Shown piece after piece: positions 24,128 to 34,650 of a stretch of DNA of 64,000 bases. The DNA is from Galaxea fascicularis (taxonomy: Eukaryota; Cnidaria; Anthozoa; Scleractinia; Euphylliidae). Each line of letters starts with the position of its first letter. Positions within the stretch are counted from its first letter, which is position 1. The notes under the pieces are model-generated. The model searched no databases. It saw only the letters and a program-made list of their open reading frames with translations, and was not told the origin of the DNA. Location: NCBI GenBank assembly GCA_948470475.1, contig OX419346.1, positions 3,815,231-3,879,230 on the forward strand. Reading direction: 5' to 3'. The position numbers were made by a program, and so were the translations under genes.

Positions 24128-24373
24128 ATGATTGTGGGTCGAAAAAGAGGCATTTCGCTAAGCAAAGAAGAGCGAACCCCTGCCAAAGATATGGTAAACA
24201 AACAAGCCATGGAAGCAATCGAGTCAGTAGCCAAAGAACTGAAATACATTGGAGACAAGTTAATTCAATCAAGGAAATCACCGCAAGACAGCAGCAAGAG
24301 GGTCGCAAACGAGTGTCCAGTGTTAGAAAGCTGTTATAATTTTTCTGTTTTGTTCGTAAAAACATGCAGATAA
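24128..24373 (+). CDS. BH3-only protein C (81 aa)
   Basis: Third BH3-only paralog. Residues 34-48 (VAKELKYIGDKLIQS) keep Leu38, Ile41, Gly42-Asp43 and Leu45. The sequence before the helix (NKQAMEAIES) is shared with B (NKQNTKAAES) and in part with A (NGQTVEAIKL), so the helix extends N-terminally in all three. The start of the protein is basic (VGRKRG). The tail ends YNFSVLFVKTCR, shorter and less hydrophobic than in A or B. The ATG at 24128 is 40 bases after the acceptor TTTTCAG at 24087. The likely role is regulation of Bcl-2-family proteins, as for A and B; paralogs may differ in trigger or partner. This is inference from the motif and gene layout. Confidence 0.75.
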   Translation: MIVGRKRGISLSKEERTPAKDMVNKQAMEAIESVAKELKYIGDKLIQSRKSPQDSSKRVANECPVLESCYNFSVLFVKTCR

Positions 24374-26786
24374 ATGGAATTCAAAAAAGGCAAAAGAGGA
24401 GAAGTTTTCTTCCGGATGTAATATGCCATTGTTGTAAGTTCACGTGAATCAGCTGGACTCAGTTTCAACACAAGCAATTCAACCGAAAAACATATTTATT
24501 CTGATTATTAATCTCAGCAAAATAAAAAGAACCACAATCAATCCGATTGAATAAAAATAGAAATGGACATCGATCGATCGAGCGATTGACATATTCTATA
24601 TAGTTGGAATATCGGCTTGCACGATTGAGAAAGGCAAAACAGTATTATATTGGACTAGATACCTCAAATAAATGTTACAGCTACCTAGCTTGTTAAACAT
24701 TGAGATTTAAGTTCTAATTTCTAACAAAATTTCTTATGGATACACCTTTTAAGAACATAAGTCAATAAAATGTATATAGACTGACCTCAAGGTGACTCAG
24801 ATTTCGTATTTACTCCCGCATTTCGCTGAAGTAAAAAAAAAAAAAAAGGAATTAATATGCTGCAAATATTTGTGGTTTATTTGAATGGACCATCCAAACA
24901 GATTTGGTCAAAAAATATCCGAGCAGCCACTGAAGTAAATTGCATAGACGAATTTTCTTGCGGCTGAAAATTACATTTGTTTCTTTGAAATAGTAAAACC
25001 CGTTGTAATGAGTCACAGATGTGGTAAAACATGTCAGCCAATAGGATCTGTTCTCTCATAAGTGTATACACGTAATTATTCATTTTAGCACGGTTTTGTT
25101 TCTCGTCTGTGGTGAATGTCGTCACTAAATCACGATGAAATGGTATTGGCTCATTTCCAAAACGAGGAGGAGTTCGGTATTTTCTTTAATTTGACAAATT
25201 GTGAAGGTGTGAAGTGATATTCTTATTTGATTGAGTAAAGGATCTTGCTTTTTTTACCAACACCGGACGGTTTTGCCTCCTTAGGACTATGAAAACATAT
25301 TCTATGAACCATATATGAATCATCAAAAACAGGAAAACAGAGAAAAAAAAATCATAATCAACGCTTTTTTACCACAATTTTTGAAATAGATGGAAATCAT
25401 AATGAGGTCTTGTCGGCAAAAACTATTCTTTCATTCACGTTTTCTGCACAATAGATGATAGTGAGAAGGTTGCTGCACGAACGAGATATTCGCATCAACT
25501 TTCTTAACACTAAAAGTACTAGGATCATTTCTGATCGTGAAGCAAGAAAAAGTGATTTATCGCTTCTACAAAACTTGAAGTAACATAGGCATCAGAGCTA
25601 GTTCAATAAAACTGGTATGGTCAAACCTATTTTCCACACTGAATAGTAAATGAACGATTCAACACTGTGAGAAATCGCTCAAGTTTACAGATGGCAGCAC
25701 GGAACATTTCGCGCAATATTTTTAGACCGCTACGTAACGTTTATATACACCAATCCTAGCAAAACTTGGCAAAGTATCGAATGCTGATATGCATTTCAAT
25801 AATTATAAAACGCATGCATTTTTTTGGCGTTATATTAGAGGTTTTCTGCTGTCAAGTAATTAGGTGTAGGAAATAGATGTTTTGAACATATGTTTCTTCG
25901 TCCCAACCAGCTACGCACTAAAACCAATGAAAAATATATATTGTTTCCACTAGATACAAACAATATTTTATTAGTTTTTATCTCAACGCTATCGAAGTTT
26001 GAGAGCTCGACTGTTTTCTTTAGCAGATATTGACTTTCAGAGATAGGAAATAAATTAAAAATAAGTTATTATTGAGAAAAGAGATTGTAGACGTCGGACA
26101 AAAATTTCGAAATGTTTGCTGCCTATTTTCAGGACCCTGTTACCCTGTCGTGTTATGCACGTATCTTGCAAAGACAGTTTTGGGTCTGAACATTTTTTCC
26201 TCATGAAATGTTATAACATCTTTGCATGAAATAATTATAGACCTTATAATTAAAAAGATACTAATTTAGTTTCGATTCCGAAAGATTAACGGCTAAATCA
26301 GTGTTAAAAGAGGACTGAGATAAACACGCCCAAAAATTTGAGATACGTTTGACGGCTAATAAAGTTGAAAGAAAACTGTGTCCCCCACCGCTTTTTGTTA
26401 AACCCGCTTTTTAACTGGTTTTAGCCTTCTCTCTCCTTTTTAAAAACCTTGTTCAAAATCACAGTTATGGTGAAAATGATTCTCGGGAAGGTTTAGGAAT
26501 TAGTATGGAATAAACATGTTGGGACACCAATACGGCCGCCGTAAATGTCGATAGAAATAAGCATATCAGGCATGAGTGACACAAATCCTCCTTTAAAAAC
26601 CGAAATAATTCTTGTACGTCGGCCTACGAATTCGATTCAATTTCACAATCAGGCTTACATTGAAAACTAAACAGCATATGGTGATGAGATATTACTACTG
26701 TAACGGGTTTGCTTGTACGGCATTCAACGGCCTTGTGCTGTCCTTCGTTTATGGTTTAAAATTTTGGTTACATCACACGAAAACTC
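24374..26786. other. Intergenic region downstream of BH3 gene C
   Basis: After the duplicated 3' flank (to about 25070) the sequence is AT-rich with no recognisable gene, repeat family or RNA. Confidence 0.4.
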
Positions 26787-26931
26787 AGGCCTCTTAAGTT
26801 TCAAAGCAAGCCTAGGTGTTCATCCTTTCATATGCAAATCCATTTTCATTCACACGCAAATTAAACCTATTTTCATGTGAAGACTCGCTTTAAAAAAGAG
26901 GCCTAAGGTAATTCGAAAATGGCCTATTGTT
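26787..26931. mobile_element. MITE, left end truncated (GAATTACC..GGCCTATT family)
   Basis: The right end GAGGCCTAAGGTAATTCGAA is followed by AATGGCCTATT, and the interior CTTTCATATGCAA, CATTTTCATTCACACGC matches the full copy at 61470-61658. The left terminal repeat is incomplete. It sits directly before the 27-bp minisatellite. Confidence 0.7.
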
Positions 26932-26960
26932 TTTCTCTTCCCTCACAAATAGCGAGAATA

Positions 26961-29900
26961 GCATTACAAGCACGAGCATTAAAACGTGGGTTACAACGCA
27001 CCTCATTACAACCCGGGTTACAATGGACCTCATTACAACCTGGATTACAACGAACCTTATAACAACCCGGGTTACAACGGACCCCATTACAACCTGGGTT
27101 ACAACGCACCCCATTACAACCTGGGTTGCAACGGACCTTACTACAACCTGGGTTACAACGGACCTCATTACAACTGGGGTTACAACGGACCTCATTACAA
27201 CGTGGGTTACAATGGACCTCATTACAACCTGGGTTACAATGGAGCTCATCACAACCTGGGTTCCAACGGACCTTATAACAACCCGGGTTTCAACGGACCC
27301 CATTAAAACCTGGGTTACAACGGACCTCATTACAACATGGTTTACAACGGACCTCATTACAACGTGGTTTACAACGGACCTCATTAGAACCTGGGTTACA
27401 ACGGACCTCATTACAACCCGGGTTACAACGGACCTCATTACAACGTGGGTTACAACGGACCTCATTACAACCTGGGTTACAACGGACCTCATTACAACCT
27501 GGGTTACAACGGACCTTATAACAACCCGGGTTACAACGCACCCCATTACAACCTGGGTTGCAACGGACCTTACTACAACCTGGGTTACAACGGACCTCAT
27601 TACAACCTGGGTTACAACGGACCTCATTACAACCTGGGTTACAATGGACCTCATTACAACGTGGGTTACAATGGACCTCATTACAATCTGGGTTACAACG
27701 GACCTTATAACAACCCGGGTTTCAACGGACCCCATTACAACCTGGGTTACAACGGACCTCATTATAACGTGGTTTACAACGGACCTCATTACAACGTGGG
27801 TTACAACGGACCTCATTACAACCTGGGTTACAACGGACCTCATTACAACGTGGGGTACAAAGGACCTCATTACAACCCGGGTTACAACGGACCTCATTAC
27901 AACGTGGGGTACAAAAGACCTCATTACAACCCAGGTTACAACGGACCTCATTACAACCTGGGTTACAACGGACCTCATTACAACCTGGGTTACAACGGAC
28001 CTTATAACAACCTGGGTTATAACAGACCCCATTACAACCCGGGTTACAACGCACCCCATTACAACCTGGGTTGCAACGGACCTCACTACAACCTAGGTTA
28101 CAACGGACCTCATTACAACGTGGGTTACAACGGACCTCATTACAACGTGGTTTACAACGGACCTCATTACAACGTGGGTTACAACGGACCTCATTACAAC
28201 CCGGGTTACAACGGACCTCATTACAACGTGGGTTACAACGGACCTTGTTACAAACCAGCATTACAACGGACCTTATTACAACGTGGGTTACAACGGACGT
28301 CATTACAAGCTGGGTTACAACGGACCTGAAAACAACCCTGGTTCCAACGGACCTCATTACAACGTGGGTTACAACAGACCTCATTATAAGGTGGGTTACA
28401 ACGGACTTTGTTACAAACCAGCATTACAACGGACGTTATGACAACGTGGGTTACAACGGACCTTATTACAACGTAGGTTACAACGGACCTTATAACAACC
28501 CGGGTTTCAACGGACCCCATTACAACCTGGGTTACAACGGACCTCATTACAACGTGGTTTACAAAGGACCTCATTACAACCTGGGTTACAACGGACCTCA
28601 TTACAACGTGGGGTACAAAGGACCTCATTACAACCCGGGTTACAACGGACCTCATTACAACGTGGTTTACAACGGACCTCATTACAACCTGGGTTACAAC
28701 GGACCTCATTACAACCTGGGTTACAATGGACCTCATTACAACCTGGGTTACAACGGACCTCATTACAACCTGAGTTTCAACGGACCTTATAACAACCCGG
28801 GTTACAAAGGACCCCATTACAACCCGGGTTACAACGCACCCCATTACAACCTGGGTTACAAAGGACCTCATTACAACGTGGTTTGCAACGGACCTCATTA
28901 CAACCTGGGTTACAACGGACCTCATTACAACGTGGGTTACAACGGACCTCATTACAACGTGGGTTACAACGGACCTCATTAAAACCTGGGTTACAACCGA
29001 CCTTATTACAACCTGGGTTACAACGGACCTTATAACAATCCGGGTTACAACGGACCCCATTACAACCCGGGTTACAACGCACCCCATTACAACCTGGGTT
29101 ACAACGGACCTCATTACAACCTGGGTTACAACGGACCTCATTACAACGTGGGTTACAATGGACCTCATTACAACCTGGGTAACAATGGACCTCATTACAA
29201 TCTGGGTTACAACGGACCTTATAACAACCCGGGTTTCAACGGACCCCATTACAACGTGGGGTACAACGGACCTCATTACAACGTGGGTCACAACGGACCT
29301 CTTTACAACCTGGGTTACAACAGACCTCATTCCAAAGTAGGTTACAATGGACCTCTTTAGAACCCGGGTTACAACGGACCTCATTATGACCTGGGTTACA
29401 ACGGACCTCATTACAACGTAGGTTACAACGGACCTCATTACAACGTGGTTTACAGCGGACCATATTACAACCTAGGTTACAACGGACCTCTTTACAACCT
29501 GGGTTACAACGGACCTCATTACAACCTGGCTTACAACGGACCTTATTACAACTTGGGTTACAACGTACGTCATTACAACGTGGGTTACAACGGAGCTCAT
29601 TACAACCTGGGTTAAAACGGTCCGCATTAGAACTCGTTTTACCACCGACCTTATTGCAACGTGGGTTACAAGGGTCCTCATTACAACCTGGGTTACAACG
29701 GACCTCATTACAACGGACCTCATTACAACGTGGGTTACAACGGACCTCATTAGAACTTGGTTTACTACGGACCTCATTACAACCTTGGTTACAACGGACC
29801 TCATTACAACGTGGGGTACAACGGACCTCATTACAACGTGGGTCACAACGGACCTTTTTACAACCTGGGTTACAACGGACCTCATTACAAAGTAGGTTAC

Positions 29901-29996
29901 AATGGACCTCTTTAGAACCCGGGTTACAACAGACCTCATTATAACCTGGGTTACAACGGACCTCATTACAACGTAGGTTACAACGGACCTCATTAC
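26961..29996. repeat. 27-bp minisatellite array, left part (about 112 units)
   Basis: The consensus unit is TTACAACGGACCTCA plus TTACAACCTGGG (15 + 12 bases, each starting TTACAAC). Units differ mainly at one spot: CCTGGG, CCCGGG, CGTGGG, CGTGGT or CCTTGG. Because 27 is a multiple of three and the consensus lacks stops in several frames, long open frames appear on both strands, reading as repeats of YNGPHYNLG, TTDLITTWV, QRTSLQPGL, RSVVTQVVM or EVRCNPGCN. No conserved start, splice site or non-repeat domain supports a gene. The variable site changes Leu/Pro/Val in the YN frame, so no protein-level constraint is seen. Confidence 0.95.
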
Positions 29997-30088
29997 CGCC
30001 GACCGGTTGGCTCAGTTGGTTGAGGATCGGACTACCGTGCGGGAGGTCGTGGGTTCAATCCCCAGGCGGACCAACACTCAGGGTCTTT

Positions 30089-30121
<33 letters not shown>

Positions 30122-30391
30122 GACATCTGCCAATTTTTAGACTTTCTAGTCTTCTCGGATAAGGACGATAAACCGGAGGTCCCGTCTCACAACACTTCAA
30201 TGTTCATAACCTTGTGGGACGTTAAAGAACCCACACACTAATCGGAAAGAGTAGGGCATGGAGTTCCCGGTGTGCTGGTCTGGTCTTTGTGCTATTTCGT
30301 GATTTCATGGGTTGGGTGGGTTGGATGATGTAAACCGCATTTGAATATATATAAAATAGAAAATGCGGTATATAAATCCCATTACCATTAC
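29997..30391 (+). mobile_element. tRNA-derived SINE inserted in the minisatellite
   Basis: A box TTGGCTCAGTTGG and B box GGGTTCAATCC are followed by AACACTCAGGGTCTTTAAAT and GACGTTAAAGAACCCACACA, a match to the copy at 1021-1465. The 3' tail is (CCATTA)n. CATTAC at 29991-29996 and again at 30392-30397 is a likely target-site duplication, and the array resumes immediately afterwards. Confidence 0.9.
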
Positions 30392-32454
30392 CATTACAAC
30401 GTGGTTTACAACGGACCATATTACAACCCGGGTTACAACGGACCTCTTTACAACCTGGGTTACAACGGACCTCTTTACAACCTGGGTTACAACGGACCTC
30501 ATTACAACCTGGGTTACAACGGACCTCATTACAACTTGGGTTACAACGTACGTCATTACAACGTGGGTTACAACGGACCTCATTAGAATCTGGGTTACAA
30601 CGGACCTAATTACAATTTGGGTTACAACGGACCTCATTACAACGTTGGTTACAATGGACCTTATTACAACCTGGGTTACAACGGACGTGATTACAATCTG
30701 GGTTAAAACGGTTCGCATTAGAACTCGTTTTACAACCGACCTAATTGCAACGTGGGTTACAACGGACCTCGTTACAACCTGGGTTACAACGGACCTCATT
30801 ACAACCCGGGTTACAACGGACCTAATTACAACATGGGTTACAACGGACGTCATTACAACCTGGGTTACAACGGACCTCATTACAACGTGGGTTACAACGG
30901 ACCTCATTACAACTCTGTTTAGAACGGCCCTCATTACAACCTTGGTTACAACGGACCTCTTTACAACCTGGGTTACAACGGACCTTATTACAACCTGGGT
31001 TACAACGGACGTCATTACAACGTGATTTACAAGGGACCTCATTAGAACGTGGGTTACAACGGACCTCTTTACAACCTGGGTTACAACGGACTTCACTACA
31101 AAGTAGGTTACAATGGACCTCATTAGAACCCGGGTTACAACGGACCTGATTATAACCTGGGTTACAACGGACTTCATTACAACGTGGTTTACAACGGACC
31201 TCATTACAACCTTGGTTACAACGGACCTCTTTACAACCTGGGTTACAACGGACCTCATTACAACCTGGGTTACAACGGACCTTATTACAACCTGGGTTAC
31301 AACGGACCTCATTACAACCTGGGTTACAACGGACCCCATTACAACCTGGGTTGCAACGAACCTTACTACAACCCGGGTTACAACGGACCCCATTACAACC
31401 CGGGTTACAACGCACCCCATTAGAACCTGGGTTGCAACGGACCTTACTACAACCTGGGTTACAACGGACCTCTTTACAACCTGGGTTACAACGGACCTCT
31501 TTACAATCTGGGTTACAACGGACCTCTTTACAATCTGGGTTACAACGGACCTCATTACAACCTGGGTTACAACGGACCTCATTACAACTTGGGTTACAAC
31601 GTACGTCATTACAACGTAGGTTACAACGGACCTCATTAGAATCCGGGTTACAACAGACCTAATTACAATTTGGGTTACAACGGACCTCATTACAACGTTG
31701 GTTACAATGGACCTTATTACAACCTGGGTTACAACGGACGTGATTACAATCTGGGTTAAAACGGTTCGCATTAGAACTCGTTTTACAACCGACCTAATTG
31801 CAACGTGGGTTACAACGGACCTCGTTACAACCTGGGTTACAACGGACCTCATTACAACCCGGGTTACAACGGACCTAATTACAACATGGGTTACAACGGA
31901 CGTCATTACAACCTGGGTTACAACGGACCTCATTACAACGTGGGTTACAACGGACCTCATTACAACGTGGGTTACAACGGAGCTCATTACAACTCTGTTT
32001 AGAGCGGCCCTCATTACAACCTTGGTTACAACGGACCTCTTTACAACCTGGGTTACAACGGACTTTATTACAACCTGGGTTACAACGGACGTCATTACAA
32101 CGTGATTTACAAGGGACCTCATTAGAACGTGGGTTACAACAGACCTCTTTACAGCCTGGGTTACAACGGACGTCATTACAAAGTAGGTTACAATGGACCT
32201 CATTAGAACCCGGGTTACAACGGACCTTATTATAACCTGGGTTACAACGGACTTCATTACAACGTGGTTTACAACGGACCTCATTACAACCTTGGTTACA
32301 ACGGACCTCTTTACAACCTGGGTTACAACGGACCTCATTACAACCTGGGTTACAACGGACCTTATTACAACCTGGGTTACAACGGACCTCATTACAACCT
32401 GGGTTCAACGGTTGTCATTACAACCCGGGTTACAACGGACATCATTACAAACCG
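30392..32454. repeat. 27-bp minisatellite array, right part, with 1,053-bp higher-order repeat
   Basis: About 76 units of the same 27-bp repeat. A run of rare variants (GGGTTAAAACGG, GTTCGCATTAGAACTCG, TTTTACAACCGACC) at about 30690-30750 recurs at about 31743-31803. The offset is exactly 1,053 bases, or 39 units, so a block of units was duplicated as a whole. A relative of the rare-variant block is also at about 29610-29650, left of the SINE. The minus strand has a 695-codon open frame here, which I attribute to periodicity. Confidence 0.95.
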
Positions 32455-33439
32455 CGTGCCACTGCGTGGGCTCAAATATCCGGAATTTCTGGCCATGGTA
32501 ATCAACGACCAAAAATTCGTAATAAATACCACAGGCAGCCCAATCGTGGAGTGTGACATCAAAAGTTTATAGGAAATAAATTTACCGTTTACAGCAAGAA
32601 TTCCAACTGGAGCCGAATAGCGGTGAAAATATTGATATTCTAGGCAGATAAAACATTCTTACCTTTACTCTACTGTTTTCTTGTACCTTTCCGGGACGTC
32701 TAAGTATAATGACATCGTTGCTTTTTTTTTTTTGACTGAAATTCAAGTTAACTGTCCAGCTAAACAGTACAGTGAAGGTAAGAAGGCTTTATTTGCCAAG
32801 CCTATCAATATTCCTACCGCTATTCAGTTGGCTAGATTTCTAGATTTTTACGGTGATTTTCTTGAAATTTTCGATGCCAAACACCACGATTGGCCTGCCT
32901 TTGCTTAAAGCGCGATTTTAGCACCGATTGGGATCGTATTGGTTTAAACGTCGCATATGTACTTGCCACAGCTAGGCAAAACCAAAACAGTCTTGAGCTC
33001 TTTTACCAGTACTCAGTTAAAAAAAAGAATGCTTCATGCTATCATGGACTGTATCGCTCTGCATGTGCGATGTTACATAGCTCATCCTATCCAGAATGAA
33101 GACGTAGCGAATACAATATCAACGAAAGGACAAGCGTAATTTTGCATAATGCGAGGAAGACTTTCATCGTCTCGTAATCTTAAAGCGTAGAAACACTAAC
33201 ACAAAAATCACTGAGAACGTTTCAGGGTTTGCAAGCAGTGGGTCCCCATCGACGTTGGTTGTTTGCGATCTAAATTAAAGATAGTAGTCGTCATTAAAAA
33301 CTGAAGCAACTTGCTGAAGGGGCTGGGCACGTGATAAGATGATCGACAATACCTATTTGCTTCAGCATGCTTTCAAATTAGTTTGATCGCTACTCGATCG
33401 ATCATTCTGGGGGAACATGGGAGTCCGCATACTCCTCCA
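32455..33439. other. Intergenic region after the minisatellite
   Basis: No recognisable gene. Short open frames at 32681-33139 have no known domain. The region ends where similarity to the second TPR-CHAT copy begins. Confidence 0.35.
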
Positions 33440-33973
33440 CATAATTAGGATTTGTCTTCGGACAACAAACTGGCTAGTGAAATCACATTTACAGAGTGAA
33501 TGGTAAAAATAGCGTACATTGGTGATAACACGTTTCTGTTTCTGTCAGGCCTTTAATTCAGAAAGTTTCAGTTTGTGTTAACGAGGGAGCGAGAGAGAAC
33601 AGTTAATTTTCTAATTTCATCCTTCTTCAAAAACAGAGGGTAATCTCAAACTTTAGTTTCCAAACCGCTAAAAACAGAATGATTACCATTTTGTAGGTTA
33701 AAAAGGTCGTGAATTCGGTAGCCTTCAAAAAGAGTGAAGTCCCGTGAAGTGGATCAGTAGCTGAACCGATCGTACCCACCGTAAGGTTAGTAATGGACCG
33801 ATTTTCCGTAATCATTAAACATTCAAATCTATAATTTACTGGAAAAACAGTCGATTTTGATAACCAACTAACAACCTTCCAGACCGATGTTTGTCAGCGG
33901 TTTCGTTTTGTTTTTGGATCCCACAACAAAAAATCCTTTAACGATACATTAAAGCACGGCTTGGGAGCTCCAC

Positions 33974-33984
33974 TATATATAACC
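33974..33984 (+). promoter_or_regulatory. Possible TATA box upstream of TPR-CHAT gene 1
   Basis: TATATATAACC lies about 670 bases before the start codon, so a spliced or long leader would be needed. A SINE fragment lies between it and the start. No equivalent was found in copy 2, so this is weak. Confidence 0.25.
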
Positions 33985-34047
33985 GATTTTCACTGAGACT
34001 AACGATCAACATCGTGCAACATTTGTTTCTCAACAAATGTTAAACAA

Positions 34048-34079
34048 TGCTACGATACGATACGATGCGATACGATACA
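34048..34079. repeat. ACGAT pentanucleotide microsatellite
   Basis: Six near-perfect tandem units of (GATAC) run from GCTACGATACGATACGATGC to GATACGATACATT. Confidence 0.85.
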
Positions 34080-34184
34080 TTTTATTTTAAGAGGGTATAG
34101 ACATGTTAACCCAATGAAAGAGTTTTCTAACTCATGGCCCTCTAGGTTAGCACTAGGGGTGGTCACAGCCAGGGCTCGTTACGT

Positions 34185-34366
34185 CCCTAGTGGTTATTTT
34201 ACGTCCCACAAAATCAATTTGTGAAGAGTTGTGAGACGGGACTTCCGGTTTTATCGTTCTTATCCGAGAAGACTCAGTAGAAAGTCTAACCATTTACAGA
34301 TGTCATTGCAAAGGAAGCACTTTCTCCCCAGTTATTTAAAGACTCTGGGTGGTGGTCCGGCCGAAC
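34185..34366 (-). mobile_element. SINE fragment, reverse orientation
   Basis: On the minus strand it reads GGACCACCACCCAGAGTCTT, then TAAATAACTGGGGAGAAAGT, CTTCTCGGATAAGAACGAT and GTCCCGTCTCACAAC. This is the body of the SINE seen at 29997-30391. The tRNA-like head is missing. It lies upstream of TPR-CHAT gene 1. Confidence 0.8.
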
Positions 34367-34650
34367 AGAGCTCGTCTCTATTGTTGATCCGTTTTGTTCA
34401 ACAACTCAACGTTCAACATGTTGAATGGCCTAAAGTATTTCAACATTCAACATGGTACGCTGTTCAACATTTTTGTTGAGCAAAAAATGATGCACGATGT
34501 TGAACCGTAGCTTTGGAGTACCGGTAAAAGAACGCTATAACTAAAACCCTTTCGCTTCAGTTTGGCGGCGTAATTGGCAGAAGTATATAGAATGCTGACG
34601 AAAACTTCTCTTCTGGCTGATTCAGGTTTCCGAGTTAGTTTTCGTTATCC

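Larger units (their letters stand above)
23225..25070 (+). repeat. Segmental duplicate, copy C
   Basis: Partner of 17640-19470 (anchors are given there). It includes the promoter, exon 1, the coding exon and about 700 bases of 3' flank of BH3 gene C. Confidence 0.65.

Noticed and set aside
26890..32392. Very long open frames of 294-695 codons on both strands (YNGPHYNLG, TTDLITTWV, RSVVTQVVM repeats)
   Set aside because: They overlap in up to five frames and follow from a 27-base period without stops. The variable site changes amino acids freely, and there is no flanking domain, clear start or splice structure.
26961..32454. CRISPR-like array
   Set aside because: Repeats abut with no unique spacers, the unit is 27 bases with internal substructure, and the setting is an animal genome.
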